From assembly GCA_038237925.1 (NCBI GenBank), contig JBBRYF010000004.1, forward strand, positions 1 to 64,000: a stretch of DNA of 64,000 nt, given 5' to 3'. The position numbers and the translations under genes were made by a program. This DNA is from AC-32 sp038237925. GTDB taxonomy: Bacteria > Actinomycetota > Thermoleophilia > Gaiellales > Gaiellaceae. Positions 8,805-17,616 of the stretch are shown in pieces. The notes beneath the pieces are model-generated. The model saw only the letters and a list, made by a program, of their open reading frames with translations. It did no database searches and was not told the origin of the DNA. The first letter of the stretch is position 1. Every line of letters starts with the position of its first letter.

Positions 8805-9341
8805 CTATCTCGTGCGGGCGCCGAAGTCGGCGGTGACGATCGTCGCGGGCCCGCCGCCGTAGACGCCGGGAGCGCTCGTCGAGTGCACGGCGCCGAGGCC
8901 GATCTGGCGCCAGCGCGCGGTCATCAGGATCGCGCGGTGCGGCGGGCTCGCCAGCCAGAGCCGGAAGGCGCGTACGGCGCCGATGTCGGGGCCGCCCCAG
9001 ACGAGGTTCTCGCCGACCGCCCAGCTGCGGAAGCCGCGCGCCGAGTACGTCTGCTCGATCCGCTGCGAGAACGACTGGCCGTTCGCCGAGTCGTGGCTGA
9101 AGTAGCCGACCCGCGCCATCTGGGTCGAATGCGCGTTGGCGGCGACGGTGAGGGCTGGAGTGACGCGGAGCCGGGCGAGGCCATGCGCGGCGCGGAACCC
9201 GTTGATCTGCGTGAGGAGCGCCACCTGAAGCTGCGCCGCGGGTGACCTGGTGCCGCGCGTGTGCGCGGATCCGGACGACGGCGCGACCACGACGGCGACC
9301 AGCACCGCCAGCAATGCGAGGATTCTCGTATTCGGGCCCAC
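8805..9341 (-). CDS. Secreted CAP/SCP-domain protein
   Basis: The 178-residue protein has a signal peptide (residues 1-26, hydrophobic LALLAVLVAVVVA, cleavage after GSA) and one CAP (SCP/PR1-like) domain. Family hallmarks are HSTQMARVGYFSHDS, VGENLVWGG and WLASPPHRAILM, which include the His and Glu residues of the CAP cavity. Bacterial CAP proteins are extracellular and mostly of unknown function; some bind lipids or act on the cell envelope. A second copy with a different signal peptide is at 17617. Confidence 0.9.
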   Translation of the reverse strand: MGPNTRILALLAVLVAVVVAPSSGSAHTRGTRSPAAQLQVALLTQINGFRAAHGLARLRVTPALTVAANAHSTQMARVGYFSHDSANGQSFSQRIEQTYSARGFRSWAVGENLVWGGPDIGAVRAFRLWLASPPHRAILMTARWRQIGLGAVHSTSAPGVYGGGPATIVTADFGARTR

Positions 9342-9392
9342 ACGCTCGCGATCGGCTCATGCCATGCGAGCGGCAATCCATCGATCGAGGGA

Positions 9393-10454
9393 TCAGAGGG
9401 CCGCAGCCGAGCGGTCACGCCGGTTCCGGAGCCAGTCCAGGAAGACCACCTGGATCGACCCGGCTACCGGAATCGCCGCGAGCGCGCCGAGGATCCCGGC
9501 GAGCTCCGCCCCGATGAGGATCGAGATCAGCACCGCGAGCGGCGAGAGCTGCACCGTGCGGCCGTAGATCACGGGCTGCAGCAGGTGGTTCTCGACCTGC
9601 TGGTAGACCACGAAGAAGACGACGACCACGATCCCGGCCGGGATCGAATGGAGGAAGGCAACGATCCCGATCAGGATCGCTGCGATCGTCGCGCCCGCAA
9701 GCGGGATCAGGTCGAGGATCGCGACGATCAGCCCGAGCGCGACGGCATAGGGCACGCCCATGATCAGCAAGACGATCGTCGTGAGGCCGCCGGCGATCAG
9801 GCTGATCAGCAGATTGCCGGTCACGTAGCCGCCGACCGTGCGGTAGATGTCGTGACCGACCTTGCGCCAACGCGGCTGGGACTCGGCCGGCAAGAGGCCG
9901 TAGAAACGGTCGACCCACGTCGGGCCTTCGAGCAGCATGAAGAACGTCATGAACAGGATCGTCACGGTCGCGAGGACGATCGTGATCACGCCCTTCGCGA
10001 CCGAGAACGCGGCGCCGGATAGCCCCAGCACCTTCGTCGCGCCGCCGTCCTTGACGGCCTTCTGGATCCGGTCCTGGATGTGGTATTTCGTCTCCAGGAA
10101 GCCAAGCCGGCCGCGGCCGTGCGTGATGCCGTGGGCGTAGCTCGGCAGCTTCTGGACGAAGTCGTTCACCTGGTGAACGAGCGTCGGGACGAACGTGTAG
10201 CCGATCGCCGCGACCACGATCAGGGCGAGCAGGTACGTGATCGCGGTCGCGACGCCACGACCCTTCACGCCTCGCCGCTGCAGCCATTCGACCGCCGGGT
10301 TGAGCGCGAGCGCGAGGAAGAGCGCGATCAGGATCCAGGTGAGGACATGCCGCGCGATCCAGATCACCTCGAGTGCGAGGGCGACGGCGATGACCGTCCC
10401 CAGCAGGGCGAGGACCGTCCGCAGCCGGAACCGGACCAGGCGCTCCGGAATCAC
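9393..10454 (-). CDS. AI-2E family (PerM-like) transporter
   Basis: The roughly 353-residue membrane protein has the AI-2E/UPF0118 layout. Two N-terminal helices contain LTWILIALFLALALNPAVEW, a soluble loop follows (about residues 110-190), and then comes a C-terminal helix cluster with IMGVPYAVALGLIVAILDLIPLAG and VVYQQVENHLLQPVIYG, the family signature. Members export small molecules or exchange ions. No ATG is available near the conserved start. GTG at 10454 is listed; GTG at 10487 is an alternative, and anything longer would collide with the divergent gene starting at 10518. Confidence 0.88.
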   Translation of the reverse strand: MIPERLVRFRLRTVLALLGTVIAVALALEVIWIARHVLTWILIALFLALALNPAVEWLQRRGVKGRGVATAITYLLALIVVAAIGYTFVPTLVHQVNDFVQKLPSYAHGITHGRGRLGFLETKYHIQDRIQKAVKDGGATKVLGLSGAAFSVAKGVITIVLATVTILFMTFFMLLEGPTWVDRFYGLLPAESQPRWRKVGHDIYRTVGGYVTGNLLISLIAGGLTTIVLLIMGVPYAVALGLIVAILDLIPLAGATIAAILIGIVAFLHSIPAGIVVVVFFVVYQQVENHLLQPVIYGRTVQLSPLAVLISILIGAELAGILGALAAIPVAGSIQVVFLDWLRNRRDRSAAAL

Positions 10455-10517
10455 GCGCGCAGCATCGCGCAGCCGTCGGACGTCCACGGCTTCGCGCGCG
10501 CGAGTAATCTCCGCGGC

Positions 10518-10817
10518 GTGAGCCTCAACGGCCGACCGATCGAAAAGACCGCCACGCTTCCGGACGGCCGCCACGTGAGTGTCCGCGTCGGCGTGCCTGA
10601 GGACCCCTACATCCCGAAGCGCGAGCTGCGAACGGTCGACGTCGAGCTCTTCATCGGCAACGCGCACCTCGCCGCGGTCAACACGGTGCTGCTGCCGGAG
10701 CAGGAGAGCGAGGGCCTGGCCCTCGTGCGGGCGATCGTGGCCGGGCTGGAGTCGGGCGACATCGAGCCGACCGCCGCGGGGATCGAGCCGCTAGCCGACG
10801 ACCCTCCGGTCGGGTAG
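10518..10817 (+). CDS. Conserved hypothetical protein, 99 residues
   Basis: It starts at GTG 10518, divergent from the AI-2E transporter, and encodes a small alpha/beta protein (SLNGRPIEKTATLPDGRHV, then VELFIGNAHLAAVNT and VRAIVAGLESGDIEP). No Cys, signal peptide or membrane segment is visible, so it is probably cytoplasmic. No family is recognised. Longer upstream reading in the same frame is antisense to the transporter and is not used. Confidence 0.65.
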   Translation: MSLNGRPIEKTATLPDGRHVSVRVGVPEDPYIPKRELRTVDVELFIGNAHLAAVNTVLLPEQESEGLALVRAIVAGLESGDIEPTAAGIEPLADDPPVG

Positions 10818-10831
10818 TAGCTCGGCGACAG

Positions 10832-10902
10832 AGCGGGCGGCGGGGATCGAACCCGCATAACCAGCTTGGAAGGCTGGGGCTCTACCATTGAGCTACGCCC
10901 GC
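10832..10902 (-). tRNA. tRNA-Gly (anticodon UCC)
   Basis: Acceptor GCGGGCG pairs with CGCCCGC, the anticodon loop CTTCCAA gives UCC, the T loop is GTTCGAT, and the discriminator is U, as is common for bacterial tRNA-Gly. No CCA is encoded. Confidence 0.96.
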
Positions 10903-10930
10903 GCGCTGGCAAGCCTAGCGCCGAAAACGA

Positions 10931-10959
10931 GAACGGCCCCCTGTTTAAGGGGGCCGTTC
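10931..10959. terminator. Perfect 11-bp stem-loop, probable terminator
   Basis: GAACGGCCCCC (10931-10941) pairs with GGGGGCCGTTC (10949-10959) around a 7-nt AT-rich loop. On the minus strand it is followed by TCGTTTTC, on the plus strand by GTATATGA. It may end the plus-strand gene at 10518-10817 or a short minus-strand transcript from 10960-11090. The rest of the 10903-11093 gap shows no gene I can support. Confidence 0.6.
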
Positions 10960-11093
10960 GTATATGACGCGGGCCTATGCGGCGAGCATGTTCCCCGAGC
11001 CCCTGCGGCGAGACTTCGAAGCGGCCCGCGTTGCCTGTAGTTCACATGATCGGAGACAGTAGGCCGAAAGACCTCCCCCGTTAGGGTGATCCG

Positions 11094-11693
11094 ATGAGGA
11101 GCGTCATCCTGGCCCGCCACGGCGAGAGCGAGTTCTCCGTCGTCGGCCGCACGAACGGCGATCCTCGGATGCCATGTGCCCTCACAGAGGTAGGTCGCGA
11201 GCAGGCGCGCGAGCTCGGCCGCGCGCTCGCCGGCGATGTAATCGATCTTTGCGTCACGTCGGAGTTCCAGCGCGCCCAGGAGACGGCGGATCTCGCGCTC
11301 GAGGGGCTAGAGGTGCCGCGGCTCGTGCTGCCCGAGCTGAACGACATCCGCTTCGGGGAGTTCGAGGGACGGGCGCTGACGGACTACCGGGCCTGGGCCC
11401 ACACGCATGGCCCCGAGGAGCCGGCGCCCGGCGGCGGAGACAGCCGTGCGCAGACCGTCGCCCGCTACGTCGCGGCCTACGGCGAGCTGCTCGAGCGGCC
11501 CGAAGCGACGGCGCTGGTCGTCGCGCACGGGCTGCCGGTGCGCTACGTGCTCGATGCGCTGGAGAGCCGGAACCCGGCGGCCGCCGTCGCGCAGGTGCCG
11601 TATGCGGAGCCGTTCGACCTGAGCGCGGACGAGCTGCGCGTGGCCGTCGCACGGCTTGCGGCCTGGGCAGAACGACCGGTTTGGCCAGACTGA
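11094..11693 (+). CDS. Histidine phosphatase superfamily (phosphoglycerate mutase-like) protein
   Basis: The 199-residue protein carries the catalytic RHG motif in LARHGESEFS near residues 7-16. The second His is in VVAHGLPVRY, the catalytic acid is in LNDIRFGEFEGR, and the family residues SEFQRAQETA are present. It is most like the broad-specificity branch (CobC, PhoE and GpmB-like phosphatases) rather than glycolytic mutase. Substrate unknown, cytoplasmic. It starts at ATG 11094 after GATCC with a weak ribosome-binding site. It stands alone on the plus strand between an intergenic hairpin and the curlin-like gene. Confidence 0.9.
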   Translation: MRSVILARHGESEFSVVGRTNGDPRMPCALTEVGREQARELGRALAGDVIDLCVTSEFQRAQETADLALEGLEVPRLVLPELNDIRFGEFEGRALTDYRAWAHTHGPEEPAPGGGDSRAQTVARYVAAYGELLERPEATALVVAHGLPVRYVLDALESRNPAAAVAQVPYAEPFDLSADELRVAVARLAAWAERPVWPD

Positions 11694-11798
11694 GGCCCGC
11701 CGAGCCCTAGTAAAACTCCGCTCTTTCTCCTAAGCTCGTCTGCGGACCTGCGGTCGCGGCACCCGAGGGACGGGGGTCGCTTTAAACGAGGAGGGCGC

Positions 11799-13973
11799 GT
11801 GCACGTTAAGGGGAGCCTCAGTATTTTGGCGGCGATCATCGCCGCAGTCGTGTTGGTCTCGGGCTCCGGGGCCGGCACCGGAAAGATGCGGACGGCGTCG
11901 AAGATCGACGTCTCCTCCAGAACGGCGGTGATCCACTACCTCCGCTCGATCCACGTCAACCCGCGAGGGGCTGTGATCCAGCGCGGCATGCACAACTACG
12001 CCGGCGCGCGCTGCCCCGGCAAGGGCTGGAGCTGCACGTCGACGCGGCATGTAGTCGTCCAGGTCGCGGCGCGTGGCGGCAAGAACACGTTCAGCTGCTC
12101 GACGGCGAGCTGCGCCGTGGTGCAGGTGGCCACGGCGACGGTTGCGGCGAATACGGCGAAGTGCATCAAGACGACGGGGTTGTCGTCGTCGTGCACGATC
12201 AGCCAGACGAGCTCCACAGCTGACAACGTCGCGATCGTCTACCAGAGCGCCGGCAAGATGACCGGGCTCACGCAGACCGCGAGCTACGCGGCCTCGATCA
12301 CCCAGAAGGCCACCGGCGCGACGAACAAGAACCAAGCCTGCGTCTACCAGGCGGTCACCATCGACGGGTCGACCGGGAAGGGCACGCCGATCAGCGTCAA
12401 CCTCGCCGCACACCAGTCCGTCACCATCACTCAGGACTCGGCGAACGGTGGTAACTCGGCGCAGCAGTCAGCAAACGCCTCAGGCGGATGTGCTACTGAC
12501 CCGCTCACGCAAGCGCAGACGCTGACTTCCACGGCCACGGGCTCCGGGCCGATCACTCAGAACCTGAATTCGGTGAACAGCGGAGCGAACGTCACGCTCG
12601 ACATCAAGCAGAACCAGAGCGCCGGGTTCTACGGCACCGCCCACGGCCCGAACAATGCGACGTTCAGCCAGACGAACTTGCTCCAGGCGATCGCAAACAC
12701 TCCCGTTGGCCCTGTTAGCCAGACCCAGAGCTCCACCAACGGCGGGCTCCTGGCGACGGTCAACCAGGACAGCCGCCAGCTTTCGACGGCGGACGCGACG
12801 CAAATCGAGACGCAGTGCGAGGACGCCCACACCACGGCCTCCTCGACTTGCACTCATCCCAGCAGCGTCGATTCGCTTCCCTATTCCGTGACGCAGACGC
12901 AGATCGGGCCCGTGCGAAAGGGCGCTGGCCCCTCGACGCAGACGGGCAACGAGGGCGGGGTTCCAACGATGGACACCTTCGTCATCCACCAGACCTCGAC
13001 CCAGGACAACGACAAGGGCGGCACGGGCCAGACGAACACCGTGCAGGCCGACTGCACCACCACTGGTAACTGCACCGCCACGCAGCAAACGAACGTGGAC
13101 GGGCAGACGTCGACGAACGTGCAGTCCGGCTCGAGCGTCAACACGAGCACGAGCTGCACCGGTTCGACTTGCACACCGACGGTCCCGCCGACGCCATCGA
13201 TCGACTCAAAGCCATCGAATCCGAGCAACTCGTCGAGCGCGACATTCACGTTCCACGACACTGACCCGACCGCGACGTTCCTGTGCAAGCTCGACGCGGA
13301 GCTGTCCTACTCCAGCTGCAGCTCGCCGACGACCTACACAGGCCTCCCGGACGGCTCGCACACGTTCTCGGTCAAGGCGAACGACACGAATGGGAACGAG
13401 AGCGCCCCTGCGTCGTACACGTGGACGATCACAACGGCGAATACCGACCTGATCACGAACGGCAGTTTCGAGGCAGATCCGTTTGGTTACAACGGCACGC
13501 TTGGTTTGGGCAGTAGTAATCCGCTCACCGGGTGGACCACGTTGACGAGCGACGTGTACCCGTGGGGTCTGCCCTATCCGAATTCCTATAACGCCGGGCC
13601 TACCCCATATGGAAATCAGTGGGTGGTCGTCGGCAACTATTGCAACCAGGGCACATCGTGGATCGAGCAGACAATCAACACGACTGTCGGCCAGGCCTAC
13701 ACGTTGAGTTTCGCGCTCGCTTCTGAGACGGATGGGAGTGGTTCACAAGTGGAGGTTTCGTTCCCGACTGGCTCCAGCACCGCTAACCAGACCTTTACCG
13801 CGCCACCGAGAGTTGCCAACTTCTGGGATACCTGGGCGACTTCCTCGATGGACTTCACCGCGACTGGCACAAGTGCCACCATCCGCTTCACGAGTGTGCC
13901 TTTGACCCAGACCGAGGGTTGTGACGCGGGCATCGACAATGTGTCGGTGACCCGGGCCGCCACGATCTACTGA
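11799..13973 (+). CDS. Secreted Gln/Asn-rich repeat protein, curlin-like, with Ig-like and C-terminal DUF642-like domains
   Basis: The 724-residue protein starts at GTG 11799 with GAGGAGGG 3-4 nt upstream. A signal peptide (about residues 1-26) leads into a long region (about 90-450) of Gln/Asn/Ser/Thr-rich repeats spaced by roughly 20-40 residues, such as ITQKATGATNKNQ, ITQDSANGGNSAQQS, VSQTQSSTNGG and ATVNQDS. These recall curlin repeats (S-x-NQ-x-Q-x-G-x-N). A Ser/Pro linker and one Ig-like domain follow (about 465-545, CKLDAELSYSSC to YTWTI). The C-terminal module begins LITNGSFEADPF and contains WIEQTIN and YTLSFALASE, like DUF642/choice-of-anchor carbohydrate-binding domains. An extracellular adhesin or fibre role is inference. 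About ten Cys may form disulfides. AT content is locally higher than in neighbours. Confidence 0.75.
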   Translation: MHVKGSLSILAAIIAAVVLVSGSGAGTGKMRTASKIDVSSRTAVIHYLRSIHVNPRGAVIQRGMHNYAGARCPGKGWSCTSTRHVVVQVAARGGKNTFSCSTASCAVVQVATATVAANTAKCIKTTGLSSSCTISQTSSTADNVAIVYQSAGKMTGLTQTASYAASITQKATGATNKNQACVYQAVTIDGSTGKGTPISVNLAAHQSVTITQDSANGGNSAQQSANASGGCATDPLTQAQTLTSTATGSGPITQNLNSVNSGANVTLDIKQNQSAGFYGTAHGPNNATFSQTNLLQAIANTPVGPVSQTQSSTNGGLLATVNQDSRQLSTADATQIETQCEDAHTTASSTCTHPSSVDSLPYSVTQTQIGPVRKGAGPSTQTGNEGGVPTMDTFVIHQTSTQDNDKGGTGQTNTVQADCTTTGNCTATQQTNVDGQTSTNVQSGSSVNTSTSCTGSTCTPTVPPTPSIDSKPSNPSNSSSATFTFHDTDPTATFLCKLDAELSYSSCSSPTTYTGLPDGSHTFSVKANDTNGNESAPASYTWTITTANTDLITNGSFEADPFGYNGTLGLGSSNPLTGWTTLTSDVYPWGLPYPNSYNAGPTPYGNQWVVVGNYCNQGTSWIEQTINTTVGQAYTLSFALASETDGSGSQVEVSFPTGSSTANQTFTAPPRVANFWDTWATSSMDFTATGTSATIRFTSVPLTQTEGCDAGIDNVSVTRAATIY

Positions 13974-13980
13974 GGCAACA

Positions 13981-16900
13981 TCAGGCGGTAGAGGGGCCGG
14001 TGGGAGCCGGCCCCTCTACCAGCTGCTCCAGCTCCGCGTCGATGGCCTCTCGCCGAGTCTCTGCGCCGATGCGGACGAAGATCGCTCGCGCCCGTTCGAG
14101 CTCCGCGCGCGCGCCCATCGTGTCGCCGAGGGTCCGTAGCGTCTTGCCGAGGGCCATTCGGGCCTCGCCGAGCTCGAGCGGCATCTCGAGCCCCTCGATC
14201 AGCCGCAGCGCCTCGGCGAAGGCGGTGGCAGCGGTCGCCGACTCGCCTTCAGCAGTGGCGACGAGCGCCTCCGCCAGCAGCAGGGAGGAGCGGGCGTACA
14301 TGTCCTCCTCCGGCAGGTTGCGAGCGGCGAACGCGACGAGCTCCTGCGCATCCTCCAGCCGGTCCTTGGCGACGAGCGCCTCGACGAGGTAGCGGTACGC
14401 CTCGATCGCAACCCAGCCGCCGATCTGGAGGGCGACGGGCATAGCCTCGCGCAGCCACTCCTCCGCCTCCTCGGGCCGGCCCTCGGCGAGCGCGAAGATG
14501 GCGAGCCCGCGGACGAGGTTCTGAACCTGGAAGTAGGAGTCGCCGGTGCGCTCGAACCACGTCCGCGCCTGCAGGCAGAGCCTCGCGCCCTCCTCGGGGT
14601 TTCCGCGGTGATAGGTGATCATCCCGAGCCAGGAGGTCGCCTCCGCCTCGACCCGGTGGCTGCCGAGGTCGCGAGCGAGCTCCAGGCAGCGGCGCAGCTC
14701 GGTGTCCGCCCCCGCGAGCTCGCCCCGGTTGATCAGGATCGCGGCGAGCCGAAGATGACCCTCCGCCACGAGCGCGACATCGTCGATCTCCTGGGCGGTG
14801 GCGATGCCCGAACGGAGGCTCTCCATCGCCTGCTCGTACTGGCCTTCGAAGTCGGCGACGAGCGCTGCGAGCACGAACGCGACCTTGCTCTGCAGACACG
14901 CGTCGTCGGCGGCCACCGCTAGCTCCTGCGCCTTCGCCAGGTGTGTGTGCGCATTGGCCGCTCGCCCCTGCCGCTGCTCGATGTCGCCCAGCAGCAGCGC
15001 TGCCTCGCACTCGACGTCCGTCCGTCCGAGGCCTGACGCCGCCTCCGCCACCCAATCGAGCTCGCCCGCGGCCGGCTGGAGCTCACCGAGCATCATCAGG
15101 ATGTCGGCGCGCCTCAGTCGGAGCTCGACGTCCAGCTCGGGGTGGTCGTCGCCGAGCACGCCGAGCGCACGGGTGTAGTAGCGGTGGGCCTCCCGCAGGC
15201 TCTCGCGGCGCTCGGCTCGCCGGGCGGCGTCCGCGAGCGCTGCGGCGGCCTCGCGGATGGGCGGGTCGATCGGGCTGCGCGTAACCTCCCTCGACAGGCG
15301 GCACGCCTGCTCCAGGTGCCAGGCGACGATCTCGACGAACTCGTCCGCGATGCCGGGCATGACCGTCACCCAGTCCGAGAAGCGAAGATGCAGCTCGGCT
15401 CGGCGCCCTTTCGGCACCTGGCCGTAGGCGACATCGCGCATCAGGATGTGCTTGAAGGTGTACTCGTCGTCCTCGGCGACGGTGGAGACGGTCTGGTGCG
15501 CGACGAAGTCCCGGCGCTCGAGCTCCGTGAGGCCGGTCCTCGGGTCCTCGAGATCCGGCCCTTCGCTGCCGCCGATGTGCGCGATCGCGCCCGCCCAGAA
15601 GACCGACCCGATCACGGATGCATGGTGGGCGAGCTGCTTCTCCTTCGTCGCGAGCTGATCGAGTCGTGAGCTGATCAGGCCCTGGACGCTGGTCGGGATC
15701 GGCAGCTCCCCCGCCGCATCGTCGCTCCACCGCTCGAGGTCGACGAGGTCCCGGTCGCGGAGCATCCGCACCGTCTCCTCGAGGAAGAGGGGATTCCCTC
15801 CCGCGTTCTCGATCAGGGCCTTCGCGAACGGCGTCGCCGCCAGGGCGGGATCCCCGGTCAGATCGGCGAGGAGCGCAGCCGCCTGCTCCGGGCCGAGCGT
15901 GTCGAGCTCGACGATCAGTCGGCGACCCTCCGAGTCGGAGGTCAAGAAGCCCGGCGCGGTGTCGTTCAGCTCGGGCCGGCTCGAGCACACGACGACCATC
16001 GGTGCGTCCGCCTCGTCGGCCGCGATGAACGAGATCAGCTCGAGCAGCGTCGGCTCCGCCCAGTGGAGATCCTCGATCACGATCGCCATCGGGTTCGCCG
16101 CGGCGAGGAGCTGGAGCGCGCGCCGGATCCCCCAGTGGAGCTCGCTCTGCGAGATCTCGCTGGTCGTGTACGTGCCGCGCGGCGTCGTCGGGATCCCGAT
16201 CAGGTTCGACAGCGCCGAGGCGATCGTCCGCAGCTCGTCGACGTCGTGGGTGTCGAGCGTCTCCAGGAACGTGTCCAGCCTGGAGGCGGCGGTCTCGCGG
16301 GTGTCGGTCTGGAGAATCCCGGCCGCCGACTTGAAGATCTCCGTCACCGGCCAGTACGTGATCCCCTCGCCGTACGAAAGGCACCGTCCCCAGTGGACGG
16401 CACCGTGCTCCTCGAGCCGGTGCACGAGCTCACGCAGCAGGCGGCTCTTGCCGATCCCTGGGGCGCCGACGATCGCGGCGATGCCGACGTGTCGCTCCCC
16501 GAGGACGGAGTCGCAGAACGAAGACAGCTCCTCCAGCTCCCGTTCGCGCCCGACGAGGGGCGTCTCCGCGTCCGCGCCGATGCCGGTCATGTCCCGGGAC
16601 TCGACGACCTCCCACACGACCACGGGCTCGGACTTGCCTTTCGCCTGCACCGGCTCCGCCTCGTTGAAGGTGAACACGTCCCTCGTGGCGAGGTAGGTCG
16701 TATCGCTGACGAGGATGCCGTCGACAGGCGCCGCCGACTGGATCCGCGCGGCGGTGTTCAGCACGTCACCCGCGGCCGACCATTCGCCCTCGCTGGGTCG
16801 CGCCCCGAGCATCACGAGCGCCTCACCCGTGTGGATGCCGATCCGGATGTGGAGGTCGAGCCATTCGTCCTCCGCGTTCAATTCCGCGATCGCCTTGCTC

Positions 16901-17250
16901 ACTGCGAGCGCCGCGCGCGTCGCGCGCTCCGGATCGTCCTCGTGCGCCTTGGGCGAACCGAAGAGCGCGAGGATGGCGTCCCCGCTGAACTTCTCGAACG
17001 TGCCTCCGTGACGCTCGAGCTCGGCGCGGACGCGCGCGTGGTATGGCGCTACGAGAGACCTGACATCTTCGGGGTCGAGCTGCTCGGAGCGCGCCGTCGA
17101 CCCGACGAGGTCGACGAAGATCGCGGTGATCACCTTCCGCTCCTCGCTCGGCGGTGTCGGTGGGGCCGCCGCCGCGAGGGGCGTGCCGCAGCCCGAGCAG
17201 AACTTCGCCTGCGGCGGGTTCTCGGTTCCACATTCGGTACAGAACGCCAC
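13981..17250 (-). CDS. Zinc ribbon-adenylate/guanylate cyclase-AAA ATPase-TPR regulator
   Basis: The 1089-residue protein is a multi-domain regulator. Residues 4-21 form a zinc ribbon (CTEC, CSGC). Residues 38-215 form a class III nucleotide cyclase with both metal Asp residues (Asp47 in FVDLVGST, Asp91 in KFSGDAILALFG) and the transition-state segment GDVLNTAARIQ, so the cyclase looks active. Residues 232-600 form an AAA/STAND-type ATPase with Walker A GAPGIGKS (262-269). Residues 660-1089 are tetratricopeptide-like helical repeats. Such proteins are abundant in Actinobacteria and mycobacteria and are thought to couple partner binding to cAMP or cGMP production. Cytoplasmic. The curlin-like gene lies convergent and 7 nt away. 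A cyclic-nucleotide-binding protein occurs at 31181. Confidence 0.93.
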   Translation of the reverse strand: MAFCTECGTENPPQAKFCSGCGTPLAAAAPPTPPSEERKVITAIFVDLVGSTARSEQLDPEDVRSLVAPYHARVRAELERHGGTFEKFSGDAILALFGSPKAHEDDPERATRAALAVSKAIAELNAEDEWLDLHIRIGIHTGEALVMLGARPSEGEWSAAGDVLNTAARIQSAAPVDGILVSDTTYLATRDVFTFNEAEPVQAKGKSEPVVVWEVVESRDMTGIGADAETPLVGRERELEELSSFCDSVLGERHVGIAAIVGAPGIGKSRLLRELVHRLEEHGAVHWGRCLSYGEGITYWPVTEIFKSAAGILQTDTRETAASRLDTFLETLDTHDVDELRTIASALSNLIGIPTTPRGTYTTSEISQSELHWGIRRALQLLAAANPMAIVIEDLHWAEPTLLELISFIAADEADAPMVVVCSSRPELNDTAPGFLTSDSEGRRLIVELDTLGPEQAAALLADLTGDPALAATPFAKALIENAGGNPLFLEETVRMLRDRDLVDLERWSDDAAGELPIPTSVQGLISSRLDQLATKEKQLAHHASVIGSVFWAGAIAHIGGSEGPDLEDPRTGLTELERRDFVAHQTVSTVAEDDEYTFKHILMRDVAYGQVPKGRRAELHLRFSDWVTVMPGIADEFVEIVAWHLEQACRLSREVTRSPIDPPIREAAAALADAARRAERRESLREAHRYYTRALGVLGDDHPELDVELRLRRADILMMLGELQPAAGELDWVAEAASGLGRTDVECEAALLLGDIEQRQGRAANAHTHLAKAQELAVAADDACLQSKVAFVLAALVADFEGQYEQAMESLRSGIATAQEIDDVALVAEGHLRLAAILINRGELAGADTELRRCLELARDLGSHRVEAEATSWLGMITYHRGNPEEGARLCLQARTWFERTGDSYFQVQNLVRGLAIFALAEGRPEEAEEWLREAMPVALQIGGWVAIEAYRYLVEALVAKDRLEDAQELVAFAARNLPEEDMYARSSLLLAEALVATAEGESATAATAFAEALRLIEGLEMPLELGEARMALGKTLRTLGDTMGARAELERARAIFVRIGAETRREAIDAELEQLVEGPAPTGPSTA

Positions 17251-17337
17251 GTGACAAGAGTACGGCCAGGGCTGGCGCGCTTCTAGCCGAGCCGCAGGTT
17301 CTCTCCCTCGCGAGCATCTAGCTCGACACGGGGAATG

Positions 17338-17383
17338 GACACCAAAAGGGGGGATAGGTGCTGGCCCACCTATCCCCGGTGTC
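17338..17383 (-). terminator. Intrinsic terminator of the tRNA-Pro transcript
   Basis: GGGGATAGGTG pairs with CACCTATCCCC (17350-17360 with 17367-17377), flanked by an outer GACACC/GGTGTC pair. Read on the minus strand, the inner stem is followed by CCTTTTGG, and it lies 60 nt beyond the 3' end of tRNA-Pro, so it most likely ends that transcript. Bases 17251-17337 between it and the cyclase start show only the cyclase leader. Confidence 0.8.
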
Positions 17384-17442
17384 TATAGCGGCACTCTTGC
17401 ACCTCAGCAAGATCGCCCGCGTTCACACGGAACACCATCGAG

Positions 17443-17517
17443 TCGGGACGGGCGGATTCGAACCGCCGGCCTCCTGCTCCCAAAGCAGGCGCGCTAACCA
17501 GGCTGCGCTACGTCCCG
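17443..17517 (-). tRNA. tRNA-Pro (anticodon UGG)
   Basis: Acceptor CGGGACG pairs with CGTCCCG, the anticodon loop TTTGGGA gives UGG, and the T arm GGCGGTTCGAATCCGCC is perfect. The discriminator is A and no CCA is encoded. Confidence 0.96.
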
Positions 17518-17616
17518 CTGACGAGATTGTACTGCCGAAATTTGGCCGCTTAGCGTAGATATCGCCGGTTTCGAGTACCCCTTCCCGCACTTTCCGTCAG
17601 CTCCCGTCCGTAAGTT

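Noticed and set aside
10960..11093. Stretch on the minus strand ending ATG-CTC-GCC-GCA-TAG near a terminator-like stem, suggestive of a tmRNA tag (…LAA stop)
   Set aside because: No tRNA-like acceptor or T arm, no room for the 5' half before the phosphatase gene, and no typical tag sequence; the resemblance is four codons only.
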